From Phycisphaerales bacterium (GTDB taxonomy: Bacteria > Planctomycetota > Phycisphaerae > Phycisphaerales > UBA1924), in the NCBI GenBank assembly GCA_029260315.1, contig JAJDDM010000008.1, positions 1 through 64,000 of the forward strand: a stretch of DNA of 64,000 nt, read 5' to 3'. The notes below the pieces were generated by a model. It saw only the letters and a list, made by a program, of their open reading frames with translations. It did not search any database and was not told where the DNA came from. Positions 40,153 to 48,993 of the stretch are shown piece after piece. Made by a program: the position numbers and the translations under genes. Positions within the stretch are counted from its first letter, which is position 1. Each line of letters starts with the position of its first letter.

Positions 40153-40911
40153 ATGGCCATGCCCGAGCTTGCCACACTTTCGACCGACGGACCGATCGCG
40201 CAGCTCCGCCTGAACCGCCCCGACAGCCGAAACGCCCTCTCGATCGAGCTGATCCAGGCACTGCGCGATCGCGTCGCCGAGCTTCGCGGGAACTCGGACA
40301 TCACCGTCGTCGTGCTCACTGGCCAAGGCCCCTCCTTCTGCGCCGGCATGGACCTCAAGCAGGTGCAGGCAGGAGGCGACACACCGGAAATGCTTCTGCG
40401 ATCGCTCGCCGAGTTCACGCTCGAGCTGCGCGCACTCGAAGCCGTCGTGCTCGCGTCGGTCAACGGCGCGGCGATCGGCGGCGGCTGTGGGCTCGCGTGC
40501 ATCTGCGATGTCGCGATCACCCACGCCGACGCCAAGCTCGGGTTCCCCGAGGTCGATCTGGGCCTCTGCCCCGCGGTGGTCGCACCGTGGGTCGTGAAGC
40601 GGATCGGCGCAGGCCGCGCCCGGGCTCTGCTGCTGCGCGGCGGGCTCATCTCCGGTCGCGACGCCGCGGACATCGCCCTGGTCGATCAATGCGCCGATAC
40701 CCGCGACGCGTTCGAGTCGTTGACCGAATCGACCGCCCGGCGTCTTGCCGAGGGCGGGCCGCAGGCGCTGCGCGCCACCAAGTCGCTGCTCAACGAGATC
40801 GACGGCTCGAATGACGCAGAGCTGCTGCTGCGCGGCGCGGCACTCTCGGCAAGCGTCATCGCCGGCGAAGAGGCCCAGACGGCGCTGCGCGCGAGGTTTG
40901 GTGACCGCTAG
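40153..40911 (+). CDS. Enoyl-CoA hydratase/isomerase family protein (second crotonase)
   Basis: The start is ATG 40153 (MAMPELATLSTDGPIAQL); ATG 40159 is equally possible. The 252-residue protein has 'LNRPDSRNALSIELIQALRD', CoA-site 'FCAGMDLKQV', oxyanion-hole 'VNGAAIGGGCGLACICDVAI' and 'GFPEVDLGLCPAVVAPWV' with the second catalytic acidic position (Glu of 'FPEVDLG'). It looks like a better conserved hydratase than 33731-34471. It lies 118 bases before a third crotonase and may share its transcript. Confidence 0.88.
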   Translation: MAMPELATLSTDGPIAQLRLNRPDSRNALSIELIQALRDRVAELRGNSDITVVVLTGQGPSFCAGMDLKQVQAGGDTPEMLLRSLAEFTLELRALEAVVLASVNGAAIGGGCGLACICDVAITHADAKLGFPEVDLGLCPAVVAPWVVKRIGAGRARALLLRGGLISGRDAADIALVDQCADTRDAFESLTESTARRLAEGGPQALRATKSLLNEIDGSNDAELLLRGAALSASVIAGEEAQTALRARFGDR

Positions 40912-41029
40912 CTTCGCACCTCGTCGCCCGCCCGCTACTCGTTCTCGGACCGATGCAGCGGGCCTTCGGCGCATATACTGAGCTGTTCGACCGACCGCCC
41001 GATTCCGGGTGATTTCCCGAGCCAGATCC

Positions 41030-41923
41030 ATGACCACCGAACCGCTCCGCATCGAGATGGACGAGAACGCCCCCCACGCGGGCTGCTGCACGCTGTGGCT
41101 CGACGCCGGCGACTCGCCGATGATCGTCCTCGACCGCCCGCTGATCGAGCGTCTGGAGGACGCGCTGGAGGCCGTGCCGCGCGACGCCAAGGGGCTCGTC
41201 CTCGCGTCCGAGAGCGATCGGGTCTTCGTCGCCGGGGCGGACCTCAAAACCATCCACGGCGCGGCTGACAGCGAGTTGCTGGCATACCTGGCCTACGCGT
41301 CTGAGGTCTACGCCATGCTCGCGCAGTTCCCGGTCCCCACCGCCGCGGCGATCGGCGGCGCGGCGCTCGGCGGCGGGCTGGAACTCGCCATGCACTGCGA
41401 CGGGCTCATCGGCGGGCCAAATCCCTCCGCCAAGCCATACCCCGTGGGCCTGCCCGAAGCCGGCCTGGCGCTCTGCCCGGGCTGGGGCGGCACCAACATG
41501 CTCCCCGCGCGCATCGACCCGAAAGACGCCATCGAGCGCACCGCCACCGGCCGCACCATGACCTATCCCGAGGCCGTCGACATCGGCCTCTTCGACGCCA
41601 CGAGCGACTCGCCCGAGACGCTGCTCGACACCGCAAAGGCCTGGGTTCTCAGCGCCGATCTGCCCGAGCGCAACGGCGCGCCCTCCCGATGGATCGGACG
41701 CCCGGACAGGGCCGGGGCGGTGCGCGACGCGATCCACTCACTCTCGGGCGACACCTTCGAGTCGCCCTCGGGCCTCGCCGTGATGGAGGCGATCCACGCC
41801 GGGCTCAGCGACGACTGGGACGCGGCCCTGCGCGTCGAACAGAACAACCTGGTGCGCCTCCGATCCACGCCCGAGGGGCGCTCGGCGATCGAGGCGTTCT
41901 TCGCCAAGTCCGCCAAGCGATAA
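41030..41923 (+). CDS. Crotonase-family protein resembling the hydratase half of FadB/FadJ
   Basis: The start is MTTEPLRIEMDENAPHAG at 41030 (297 residues). The landmarks are 'LVLASESDRVFVAGADLKTI' (CoA-site), 'AAIGGAALGGGLELAMHCDGLI' (oxyanion loop with Glu of 'GGGLELA') and 'VGLPEAGLALCPGWGGTNMLPARI' (second Glu). This pattern is typical of multifunctional fatty-acid oxidation alpha subunits, but no dehydrogenase domain follows. It is 86 bases upstream of the acyl-CoA dehydrogenase, which supports co-expression in beta-oxidation. Confidence 0.88.
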   Translation: MTTEPLRIEMDENAPHAGCCTLWLDAGDSPMIVLDRPLIERLEDALEAVPRDAKGLVLASESDRVFVAGADLKTIHGAADSELLAYLAYASEVYAMLAQFPVPTAAAIGGAALGGGLELAMHCDGLIGGPNPSAKPYPVGLPEAGLALCPGWGGTNMLPARIDPKDAIERTATGRTMTYPEAVDIGLFDATSDSPETLLDTAKAWVLSADLPERNGAPSRWIGRPDRAGAVRDAIHSLSGDTFESPSGLAVMEAIHAGLSDDWDAALRVEQNNLVRLRSTPEGRSAIEAFFAKSAKR

Positions 41924-42009
41924 CGCATCGACCTCCGCGGCATCAGACAACAAACGCCGCACCGGCCTCGCCCCAGGCGATCCCGGCGCGACGATGAAGG
42001 GAGACGACC

Positions 42010-43983
42010 ATGGCCGACCTCAAGAACATGAAAGGCATCTCCGAGCAAGACCGCAAGGAGCTCGAGGAGGCCGAGAGCCTGCTGGGACCCGAGCCCGAGG
42101 CGATGGGCCTGGTCAAGAACTACTTCTGGGGTCGCGTCCGCGAGGATCTGCTGTTTCCTTATCCCGAGATCGTCAGCGCCGAGGAAACCGCCCGCTGCGA
42201 CCAACTGTTGGCTGAGCTTGAGGACTACCTGCGCGACGAGCACCCCTCGGTGCAGATCGATCAGGAGCAGGAAATCCCCCAAGAGAACCTCGACCGCCTG
42301 TTCAAGATGGGCGTGCTGGGCATGACCATCCCGACCGAGTTCGGTGGGCTTGGCATGGGCATCACCAGCTACAACCGCGTCCTGGAGATGCTGGGCAAAT
42401 ACTGCGGCTCGACCGCCGTGGTCGTCAGCGCCCACCTCTCGATCGGCTGCGGCGCTATTAAACTCTTCGGGACCGACGAGCAGAAGAAGCAATGGCTGCC
42501 ACACCTGGCCAGCGAGTGGCTCAGCGCGTTCTGTTTGTCCGAGCCCAACGTCGGCTGCGACGCCGGCGGGCAGGAAACCCACTGCGAGCTGTCCGAGGAT
42601 GGCGAGTACTACATCCTCAACGGCGAGAAGAAGTGGGCCACCAGCGGTGCCCTCTCCCGCCTCTTCACCGTCATGGCCAAGCAGAAGATGCCCGATGGCA
42701 AGGAGAAGGTCACCGCCCTGGTCTGCACGCCCGACATGGAAGGCATCGACATCTTCCAGAAGAACCGCGCCAAGTGCGGCATCCGCGGCACTTGGCAGGC
42801 CCGCATCCGGTTCACAAACGTCCGCGTCCCCAAGTTCAACCGCCTGCACGGCGAGGGCAAGGGCCTCAACGTCGCGCTCACCTGCCTGAACTACGGGCGC
42901 TGCACGCTCAGCGCCGGCATGCTGGGCGGTGCACACCGCGCGACGGACCAGGCCATCAAATGGGCCCAGACCCGCCACCAGTTCGGGCGTCCGATCAGCG
43001 ACTTCGAGCTCATGCGAAAGAAAATCGCCCGCATGAGCGCGCTCAACTACGCCATGGACGCCGTGCTCTACGCGACCACCGGCTTCCTCGATCGCCACGA
43101 CGACGACATCATGGTCGAGACCGCCATCTGCAAGGTCTTCTGCTCGGAGATGGGCTGGATCGTCGTCAACGACGCCATGCAGATCATGGGCGGCGAGGGC
43201 TACATGACAGAGAACGAGGTCGAGCGGATCTTCCGCGACTCGCGCATCAATCTCATTGTCGAGGGCGCGAACGAGGTCATGCAGCGCTTCATCTTCGGCT
43301 ACGGCGGCAAGCAGCTCGCAGAGCACATGCTGCCCATCAAGGAGGCCGTCGGCTGGGACAAGGACGAGGGCTTCGGCGCGAACCTCTCTCGCATCAGCAA
43401 GAACATGATGAAGCGTAACGTCCGCAAGGCCGCCATCCCGCTTGGCATGGAGGTCTTCCTGCACGTCCGCCCGCGGATGGATCGCATCGAGAAGGTGCAT
43501 TCCTCGCTGCGCCCCCACGCCCGCCGACTCGCCCGTCTGACCCGCGAGCTGAGCCACCAGTTCAAGCAGGCCTCGGCGAAGTTCGAGGAGCGCATCCTCG
43601 AGCGCCAGGTCATCCAGGCCCGCCTCGGCGACGCCGCGATGTACGTCCACGCCTTCGCCTGCACGCTCAGCAAGCTCGATTCGCAGGTGCGAGCGGGCGT
43701 CAACGGGCCCGAGGGCGAGCGCGATCACGCCGCCGCCGAGCACTTCATGGATATCGCCGAGCTCGAAACTGAGAACTGCTTCGGCGCGATCTATCGCAAC
43801 ACCGACGAGACGATGCTCGAGGCCGCGAGCGCCGCGCTCACGCTCAGCGACACGCTGCCCAACGACCTGTTCATCATCCCCGAACGGGCCCCCGAGGCCC
43901 AGGGAACGGGCCGCAAGCCCGTCAATCGCGGCGTCAAGCAGTTCCCGGGCGACAAGCACGTCACCAGCGACACCAACGCCTGA
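42010..43983 (+). CDS. Acyl-CoA dehydrogenase with C-terminal extension
   Basis: The 657-residue protein begins MADLKNMKGISEQDRKEL. The flavoprotein core covers about 60-440: 'MGVLGMTIPTEFGGLGMG', the FAD/substrate loop 'AFCLSEPNVGCDAGGQ', 'KKWATSGALS', 'GRCTLSAGMLGGAHRATDQAIKWAQTRHQFGRPISDFELM' and 'QIMGGEGYMTENEVERIFRDSRINLIVEGANEVMQRFI', which contains the likely catalytic Glu. A ~200-residue helical extension follows, as in VLCAD and ACAD9-type enzymes. It stands between a crotonase and the 2-oxoacid dehydrogenase genes, fitting isovaleryl- or long-chain acyl-CoA oxidation; substrate cannot be told. Confidence 0.93.
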   Translation: MADLKNMKGISEQDRKELEEAESLLGPEPEAMGLVKNYFWGRVREDLLFPYPEIVSAEETARCDQLLAELEDYLRDEHPSVQIDQEQEIPQENLDRLFKMGVLGMTIPTEFGGLGMGITSYNRVLEMLGKYCGSTAVVVSAHLSIGCGAIKLFGTDEQKKQWLPHLASEWLSAFCLSEPNVGCDAGGQETHCELSEDGEYYILNGEKKWATSGALSRLFTVMAKQKMPDGKEKVTALVCTPDMEGIDIFQKNRAKCGIRGTWQARIRFTNVRVPKFNRLHGEGKGLNVALTCLNYGRCTLSAGMLGGAHRATDQAIKWAQTRHQFGRPISDFELMRKKIARMSALNYAMDAVLYATTGFLDRHDDDIMVETAICKVFCSEMGWIVVNDAMQIMGGEGYMTENEVERIFRDSRINLIVEGANEVMQRFIFGYGGKQLAEHMLPIKEAVGWDKDEGFGANLSRISKNMMKRNVRKAAIPLGMEVFLHVRPRMDRIEKVHSSLRPHARRLARLTRELSHQFKQASAKFEERILERQVIQARLGDAAMYVHAFACTLSKLDSQVRAGVNGPEGERDHAAAEHFMDIAELETENCFGAIYRNTDETMLEAASAALTLSDTLPNDLFIIPERAPEAQGTGRKPVNRGVKQFPGDKHVTSDTNA

Positions 43984-44068
43984 GCCGGGGCCTGAGAGCA
44001 GGGCTTTGGACCGCTGAATCCCCCGAGAACCCGCTACGATCGGGCGGACCCGACCGAACGGAGATCGC

Positions 44069-45196
44069 ATGCCGCAACGGACCGTGTACGAGACCAAGAT
44101 CGAGTACCTGCAGATCCTCGACGAGGACGCCAGACTCGATACCAAGCTCGCAAAGAACACGCTGACCGACGAGGAGGTCCGCGACCTGTTCGAGAAGATG
44201 GTGATCTATCGCCATTACGACGAGGTCGCCTTCAAGCTCCAGCGTTCGGGGCGCATGGGAACCTATCCCCAGAACAAGGGCCAGGAGGCCGCGGCCCTCG
44301 GCTCGGGCTACGCCGCCAAGAAGGGCACCGACTTCCTCGTGCCGTGCTATCGCGAGAACGCGGCGCTCTTCCTGCACGGCCTGCCGCTGCACTACATCCT
44401 CTTGCACTGGATGGGCGACGAACGAGGCAACCAGATCCCCGACGGCTGCCACATGACCCCGCTGTCGATCCCGATCGGCACGCAGATGCTCCACGCCGCG
44501 GGCATCGCCTGGGCGTACAAGATCCGCAAGGAGCCGCGCTGCGTCATCACCTACTTCGGCGACGGCGCAACGTCCGAGGGCGACTTCCACGAGGCGATGA
44601 ACTTCGCCGGCACGCTCCAAGCCCCGTGCGTGTTCTTCTGCCAGAACAACCAATGGGCGATCAGCGTGCCGCGCGAGACCCAGACCGCCAGCGAGACGAT
44701 CGCCCAGAAGGCCATCGCCTACGGCATGCCGACGATCCAGGTCGACGGCAACGACATGTTCGCGGTCTTCAAGGCCACGCGCGAGGCGCTCGATCGCGCC
44801 CGCGCCGGTGGCGGACCCAGCTTCATCGAGGCCGTGACCTATCGCCTCGCCGACCACACCACCGCCGACGACGCCCGCCGGTATCGCGACACTGAGGAGC
44901 TTGAGGCCTGGCAGGCCAAGGATCCGATCATCCGCCACCGCAAGTATCTCGAGGAAAAGGGCTTGTGGGACGACGAGAAGCAGGCCGAGACCGAGGCCCG
45001 CGCCAAGAAGATCGTGCAGGAGGTCGTCAAGGCCGCCGAGGGCATCGAGAAGCCGAGCTTCGAGGACATCTTCAACTTCACATTCGCGGAGATCCCCGAG
45101 TCGATCGCCCGCCAGCGCAACACCGGCCGGACGAGTTCGCTGGGTCAGGATCCAGAGCAGGCGGGCCTGAAGGCCGAGGCGCAGCGGGTTGGCTGA
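44069..45196 (+). CDS. 2-Oxoacid dehydrogenase E1 component, alpha subunit
   Basis: The 375-residue protein binds thiamine diphosphate and decarboxylates a 2-oxoacid with its beta partner. It has the TPP motif 'GDGATSEGDFHEAMNFAGTLQAPCVFFCQNNQWAIS' (GDG...NN) and 'RMGTYPQNKGQEAAALGSGYA', 'RENAALFLHGLP' and 'YRLADHTTADDARRYR', which contains the phosphorylation-loop region. Both pyruvate and branched-chain 2-oxoacid enzymes look like this; leucine-degradation neighbours favour branched-chain. Unusually the beta subunit is not adjacent: four small genes come between. Confidence 0.93.
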   Translation: MPQRTVYETKIEYLQILDEDARLDTKLAKNTLTDEEVRDLFEKMVIYRHYDEVAFKLQRSGRMGTYPQNKGQEAAALGSGYAAKKGTDFLVPCYRENAALFLHGLPLHYILLHWMGDERGNQIPDGCHMTPLSIPIGTQMLHAAGIAWAYKIRKEPRCVITYFGDGATSEGDFHEAMNFAGTLQAPCVFFCQNNQWAISVPRETQTASETIAQKAIAYGMPTIQVDGNDMFAVFKATREALDRARAGGGPSFIEAVTYRLADHTTADDARRYRDTEELEAWQAKDPIIRHRKYLEEKGLWDDEKQAETEARAKKIVQEVVKAAEGIEKPSFEDIFNFTFAEIPESIARQRNTGRTSSLGQDPEQAGLKAEAQRVG

Positions 45197-45207
45197 GGAG
45201 TTGGATC

Positions 45208-45510
45208 ATGATCGCCGAGGACATCCGACGATTGCTGCGAGAGGAGCCCTTTGAACCATTCGAGATCCATCTCGTGAACGGTCGGAGCCTGCGCGTGCCG
45301 CACCGCGATTTCGTGTGGATCCCGCCGAAGCACGTCCGCACGGTGTATGTGATCGACGAGGACGGTTACGTTGAGTTGGTGAACACAATCCTGATCGTGA
45401 GCATCAGCCCGCTCCGGGGGCCTGACAACTCCAATGGCGATAGCTCCTGGCCCGCGAGCGGCGGCCCGGGTTCACAAGACGACAACGGCGATCGCAACGG
45501 GACCGGCTGA
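45208..45510 (+). CDS. Small hypothetical protein A between E1 alpha and beta
   Basis: The ATG at 45208 follows GAGGAG and lies 11 bases after the E1 alpha stop. The 100-residue protein 'MIAEDIRRLLREEPFEPFEIHLVNGRSLRVPHRDFVWIPPKHVRTVYVIDEDGYVELVNTILIVSISPL' is clearly paralogous to 46257-46508: the two share FxPFxIxLxxGxxxxVxHxxF. The beta-barrel-like pattern is one I associate with small planctomycete proteins of unknown function. The C-terminal 30 residues are Asp/Gly/Ser-rich and disordered. Its stop overlaps the next start (TGATG). Confidence 0.75.
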   Translation: MIAEDIRRLLREEPFEPFEIHLVNGRSLRVPHRDFVWIPPKHVRTVYVIDEDGYVELVNTILIVSISPLRGPDNSNGDSSWPASGGPGSQDDNGDRNGTG

Positions 45511-45785
45511 TGCTCGTGCGTTTCGAGGACACCAAGGGAAAGCCCGCGTGGATCAACCCGATCCACGTCAAGATGCTGAGGCAGAAGAAGGAGATCACCG
45601 AGATGTACGTCTCCGGCACGCCCGGCTGGAACTCGCCCTACCTCAAGGTCCGCATGCCGATGGACGAGGTCGCCGACATCCTCAACGCCGCGATGCCCGA
45701 CATGGCCTTCGTGCCCGACGACGATGCCGCGGCGGCGCAGCAACAGGCTGCCGGAACCGTCGCCGCGACAAGCCTCCTGGGATGA
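45510..45785 (+). CDS. Small hypothetical protein B (FlbD-like pattern)
   Basis: The 91-residue protein 'MLVRFEDTKGKPAWINPIHVKMLRQKKEITEMYVSGTPGWNSPYLKVRMPMDEVADILNAAM' starts one base into the stop of protein A. The short pattern of 'xWINPxHVxxL' followed by a hydrophobic strand and 'MPMDEVADxLN' resembles FlbD/YxiH-type small beta proteins. An Ala/Gln-rich tail ends it. No catalytic residues are evident. It is coupled to protein A. Confidence 0.7.
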   Translation: MLVRFEDTKGKPAWINPIHVKMLRQKKEITEMYVSGTPGWNSPYLKVRMPMDEVADILNAAMPDMAFVPDDDAAAAQQQAAGTVAATSLLG

Positions 45786-45881
45786 GCCGATGACCGCGAC
45801 GTTCCCAAATGAGACCCGCCCGAGCCCTGCCGCGACCGACACGACCGAGAGTCCCATGCACGCCTTGCAAGGAGCCACACG

Positions 45882-46223
45882 ATGACCCTGGTCTTCGACG
45901 CAAACTGGCTGAGCGGTGCAGCGAGCCACTCGCTCAACTCCCAGACCGCCATCCTGGCACTGTTTCAGCAGTCCCTTGCCAGCGACCTGCGCGGCAACCG
46001 CACCCACGCCGAAGCCGTCCGCAGCGCCGCCATCAGCGACTCCGACACCCTCAACATCTACAAAGGCGTCCACCAGGACAAGTTCGGCACCAACACCGCC
46101 CGCGACCAGATCCGCATCGACCAGGCCCACTTCAACGTCGTCTTCGGCGGCAAGGCTTGCCACGTCTACGCCCAGCCCAATCTCGCCCAGAAGTGGGAGA
46201 TCACCGAGATCACCGGCGGCTGA
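45882..46223 (+). CDS. Small hypothetical protein C
   Basis: The 113-residue protein 'MTLVFDANWLSGAASHSLNSQTAILALFQQSLASDLRGNRTHAEAVRSAAISDSDTLNIYKGVHQDKFGTNTARDQIRIDQAHFNVVFGGKACHVYAQPNLAQKW' is preceded by 'AAGGAGCCACACG'. It has one Cys and no signal peptide. Nothing about the fold is recognisable, but codon pattern, SD and position in the run of co-directional genes support it as real. Confidence 0.7.
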   Translation: MTLVFDANWLSGAASHSLNSQTAILALFQQSLASDLRGNRTHAEAVRSAAISDSDTLNIYKGVHQDKFGTNTARDQIRIDQAHFNVVFGGKACHVYAQPNLAQKWEITEITGG

Positions 46224-46256
46224 GCACGAGTCAGAAGACGCATTGGAGGACGGCCG

Positions 46257-46508
46257 ATGATTCCTGACAAACTCAAAGAGGTTCATTCGGCCCGCCCGTT
46301 CCGGCCATTCCAGATCCGCCTGGCCCACGGCGAGACGTATACGGTTGACCACCCCGAGTTCCTCGCCATCTCTCGCGCTGGCCGCACCGCGTACTTCGTG
46401 GACCCGGACGACCGCGGCCACCACATCGACGTCTTCCTCATCATCGAACTGATCGAACTCCCGGATCTGCCGGGTGACAGCACGGCCAACGGAACCCACA
46501 ATGCCTGA
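46257..46508 (+). CDS. Small hypothetical protein D, paralogue of A
   Basis: The 83-residue protein 'MIPDKLKEVHSARPFRPFQIRLAHGETYTVDHPEFLAISRAGRTAYFVDPDDRGHHIDVFLIIELIELP' repeats the layout of protein A at 45208: an N-terminal helix, FxPFxIxLxxG, VxHPEF, then strands ending in an 'IELI' hydrophobic run. SD is GGAGGACGGCC. It overlaps the E1 beta start by 8 bases, so the small genes and E1 beta are translationally linked. Confidence 0.75.
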   Translation: MIPDKLKEVHSARPFRPFQIRLAHGETYTVDHPEFLAISRAGRTAYFVDPDDRGHHIDVFLIIELIELPDLPGDSTANGTHNA

Positions 46509-47475
46509 ACGCAACCTCGTCCAAGCTATCAACCACGCCCTCGTCGTCGAGATGGAAGCAGACGAACGCGTCGTCGTTCTCGGCGAGGACATCGGCCTCA
46601 ACGGCGGCGTCTTCCGCGTCACCGAGGGCCTCCAGCAGACCTTCGGCCCAGACCGCGTCGTCGACACCCCCCTCGCAGAATCCGGCATCATGGGCTCTGC
46701 TATAGGCCTCGCCATGGCAGGCATGCGACCCGTCCCCGAGATCCAGTTCGAGGGATTCATGGGCCCGGCCTACGACCAGCTCGTCAACCACGCCGCACGA
46801 TATCGCACACGCACACGCGGCGCGATCACCATCCCCCTCACCGTCCGCGTCCCCGTCGGCGGCGGCATCCACGCCCCCGAACTCCACTCCGACAGCCCCG
46901 AAGCCATCTACGCCCACCACCCCGGCCTCAAGGTCGTCATGCCGACGACGCCCTACGACGCCAAGGGCCTGCTCATCAGCGCCATCCGCGACCCCGACCC
47001 CGTCGTCTACTTCGAGCCCAAACGCGTCTACCGCTCCTTTAAGGAAGAAGTCCCCGACGAGTCGTACGAGATCCCGATCGGCGAGGCCAAGGTCGTCTCC
47101 GAGGGCGACGACATCACCGTCATCACCTGGGGCGCACCCGTCTTCCAGTGCCTCGACGCGATGGACAAGCTCCCCGAGGATCTCTCGGTCGAACTCATCG
47201 ACCTGCGCACCATCTTCCCCATCGACATCGACACGATCGCCCAGTCCGTCGAGAAGACCGGGCGCTGCGTCATCGTCCATGAGGCCCCCAGAACCTGCGG
47301 CATGGGCGCCGAGATCAGCAGCCTCATCCAGGAACGCTGCTTCCTGCACCTCGAAGCGCCGGTCCAGCGCGTCACCGGCTTCGACACCGTGATGCCCTAC
47401 TACAAACTCGAACTCGAGTACCTGCCCGAGAGCCCCAGAATTGAAAAGGGCATCCGCGAGTGCGTGGCGTATTAG
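46501..47475 (+). CDS. 2-Oxoacid dehydrogenase E1 component, beta subunit
   Basis: The start is MPERNLVQAINHALVVEME at 46501 (324 residues). Family motifs are 'VVVLGEDIGLNGGVFRVTEGL', 'RVVDTPLAESGIMGSAIGLAMAGMRPVPEIQF', 'VRVPVGGGIHAPELHSDSPEA', 'VVMPTTPYDAKGLL' and 'CVIVHEAPRTCGMGAEI'. The early Glu ('TPLAESG') is the cofactor-activating residue. It pairs with the alpha subunit at 44069 to form the heterotetramer. The transketolase C-terminal domain is complete. Confidence 0.94.
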   Translation: MPERNLVQAINHALVVEMEADERVVVLGEDIGLNGGVFRVTEGLQQTFGPDRVVDTPLAESGIMGSAIGLAMAGMRPVPEIQFEGFMGPAYDQLVNHAARYRTRTRGAITIPLTVRVPVGGGIHAPELHSDSPEAIYAHHPGLKVVMPTTPYDAKGLLISAIRDPDPVVYFEPKRVYRSFKEEVPDESYEIPIGEAKVVSEGDDITVITWGAPVFQCLDAMDKLPEDLSVELIDLRTIFPIDIDTIAQSVEKTGRCVIVHEAPRTCGMGAEISSLIQERCFLHLEAPVQRVTGFDTVMPYYKLELEYLPESPRIEKGIRECVAY

Positions 47476-47485
47476 TGAAAGATAC

Positions 47486-47516
47486 TTGAGATTTGAGATC
47501 TCAAATCTGAGATTGA
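47486..47516. repeat. TTTGAGAT-family palindromic repeat between E1 beta and E2
   Basis: The core AGATTTGAGATCTCAAATCT (47489-47508) is a perfect 20-bp palindrome. Relatives occur at 48921-48937, 49244-49274 and 49670-49716. It fills most of the 50-base gap between the stop of E1 beta and the start of E2. Confidence 0.9.
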
Positions 47517-47525
47517 AGGAACTCC

Positions 47526-48911
47526 ATGGCCGGCAAAGTCTCATCCGATCCCAACGTCTTCCTCCTCCCTGACATCGGCGAGGGCCTCCAGGAAGCAGAA
47601 GTCATCAAGTGGCTCGTCAAGCCCGGCGACACCGTCGAGGAGAACCAGCCCCTCGCCGAGGTCCAGACCGACAAGGCCCTCACCGAGATCCCCTCGCCCC
47701 GCGACGGCGTCATCGCTGAACTCCACGGCCAAGACGGCGATGTCATGAAGGTCCACGAACCCTTCGTCACATACAAAGGATCCGGCGGCGGCGCAAAGTC
47801 TGAATCCAAGCCAAAGCCCGACGCCAAGGCCAAGTCCGAATCCAAGGCGCCCGAACCCGCAAACAACGGCGCAGAGCACCGCGAGGACGCCGGCACCGTC
47901 GTCGGCCAGATGTCCGACGGCCTCGCCGGCATGAACCGAGAGGCCGGCAAGGCCCTGGCCACCCCGGCCGTCCGCCGCCTCGCCCGCGATCTCGGCGTCG
48001 ACATCAACGCCCTCCAAGGCTCCGGCATCGGCGGACGCGTCATGGAACGCGACGTCCGCGCCGCCGCAGAAGGCGGCTCATCCGGCGCGACAGGCGCACC
48101 CGCCGCGCGCCAGACCTACCGCGATTCATCGGTGGCGCGTGCGGCCTCGACTTCCGCCCCCGCAACACCCCGCGTCGCCTCGCCCCCTAAGAAAGTCGAA
48201 ATCCCCGCGGGCGCAGACTCCCATCGCGTGCCCATCCGCGACGTCCGGCGCATCATCGCCCAGCGCCTCCGCCAGAGCGTCGACACCGCCGTCCACTTCA
48301 CCGTCATGGACGAGGCCGACGCGACCAACCTCGACGCCCTGCGCAAGCGCCTCGCCGCCGCCAGCGGCGAAAGAGTCAGTTTCCTCCCCTTCGTCTGCTC
48401 CGCGGTCACCCGCGTGCTCACCGGCGCATACGGCGCAATGAACGCCGTCGTCGACGACGACAACAACGAGATCGTCCAGCACCGCTCGGTCCACCTCGGC
48501 ATCGCCGCCGACACCGACAACGGCCTCATGGTCCCGGTCGTCCGCGACGCCGACCGCCTGGGCGTCCTCGAACTCTCGCGCCACGTCGCCCACGTCGCCG
48601 AGGCCGCGCGCAACCGCACCGCCAGCCGCGAGGACCTCTCCGGCAGCACGTTCACGATCAGCAACGTCGGCTCCCACGCCGGGCGCTTCGCGACGCCGAT
48701 CATCAACTACCCCGAGGTCGGCATCCTGGCCGTCGGCCGCACGCGCGAGGGCATGGTCGTCAAGGACGGCTGTTTCCGCGTCGGCAAGCTCATGCCGCTG
48801 AGCCTGGCGTGCGATCATCGGGTGGTGGATGGTGCCACCGCGGCGTTGGCACTCGCCGAGATCGTGCGGCTGCTGGAGGATCCGGAGCAGTTGATGGCGC
48901 CGGCGAGGTAG
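47526..48911 (+). CDS. Dihydrolipoamide acyltransferase (E2) of the 2-oxoacid dehydrogenase complex
   Basis: The 461-residue E2 carries a lipoyl domain (residues ~10-85) with lipoylation Lys in 'VQTDKALTEI'. It then has an Ala/Lys/Glu/Pro linker ('SESKPKPDAKAKSESKAPEP'), a peripheral-subunit-binding domain ('TPAVRRLARDLGVDINALQGSGIGGRVMERDV'), a second linker, and the catalytic domain ending in 'DHRVVDGATAALALAEI' with the catalytic His and Asp. Only one lipoyl domain is present, as is common for branched-chain E2. No E3 (lipoamide dehydrogenase) is in the window. SD is AAGGAA with a TTTGAGAT repeat just upstream. Confidence 0.95.
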   Translation: MAGKVSSDPNVFLLPDIGEGLQEAEVIKWLVKPGDTVEENQPLAEVQTDKALTEIPSPRDGVIAELHGQDGDVMKVHEPFVTYKGSGGGAKSESKPKPDAKAKSESKAPEPANNGAEHREDAGTVVGQMSDGLAGMNREAGKALATPAVRRLARDLGVDINALQGSGIGGRVMERDVRAAAEGGSSGATGAPAARQTYRDSSVARAASTSAPATPRVASPPKKVEIPAGADSHRVPIRDVRRIIAQRLRQSVDTAVHFTVMDEADATNLDALRKRLAAASGERVSFLPFVCSAVTRVLTGAYGAMNAVVDDDNNEIVQHRSVHLGIAADTDNGLMVPVVRDADRLGVLELSRHVAHVAEAARNRTASREDLSGSTFTISNVGSHAGRFATPIINYPEVGILAVGRTREGMVVKDGCFRVGKLMPLSLACDHRVVDGATAALALAEIVRLLEDPEQLMAPAR

Positions 48912-48920
48912 TGGTCATGA

Positions 48921-48993
48921 CTTGAGATCTCAAATTTGCAATCGCAAGAACGAGATCGCAAGGCTGAAATCGCAGCAACTCAATGTTCTGAGA
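48921..48993. repeat. TTTGAGAT-family repeat downstream of E2
   Basis: CTTGAGATCTCAAATTTGC (48921-48939) contains the palindrome TTGAGATCTCAA. It is followed by further short alternations (ATCGCAAGAACGAGATCGCA). This is between the E2 stop and the converging four-helix gene. Confidence 0.75.

Noticed and set aside
41563-44160. 865-residue ORF on the minus strand
   Set aside because: It is antisense to the acyl-CoA dehydrogenase and a crotonase; it has no motifs.
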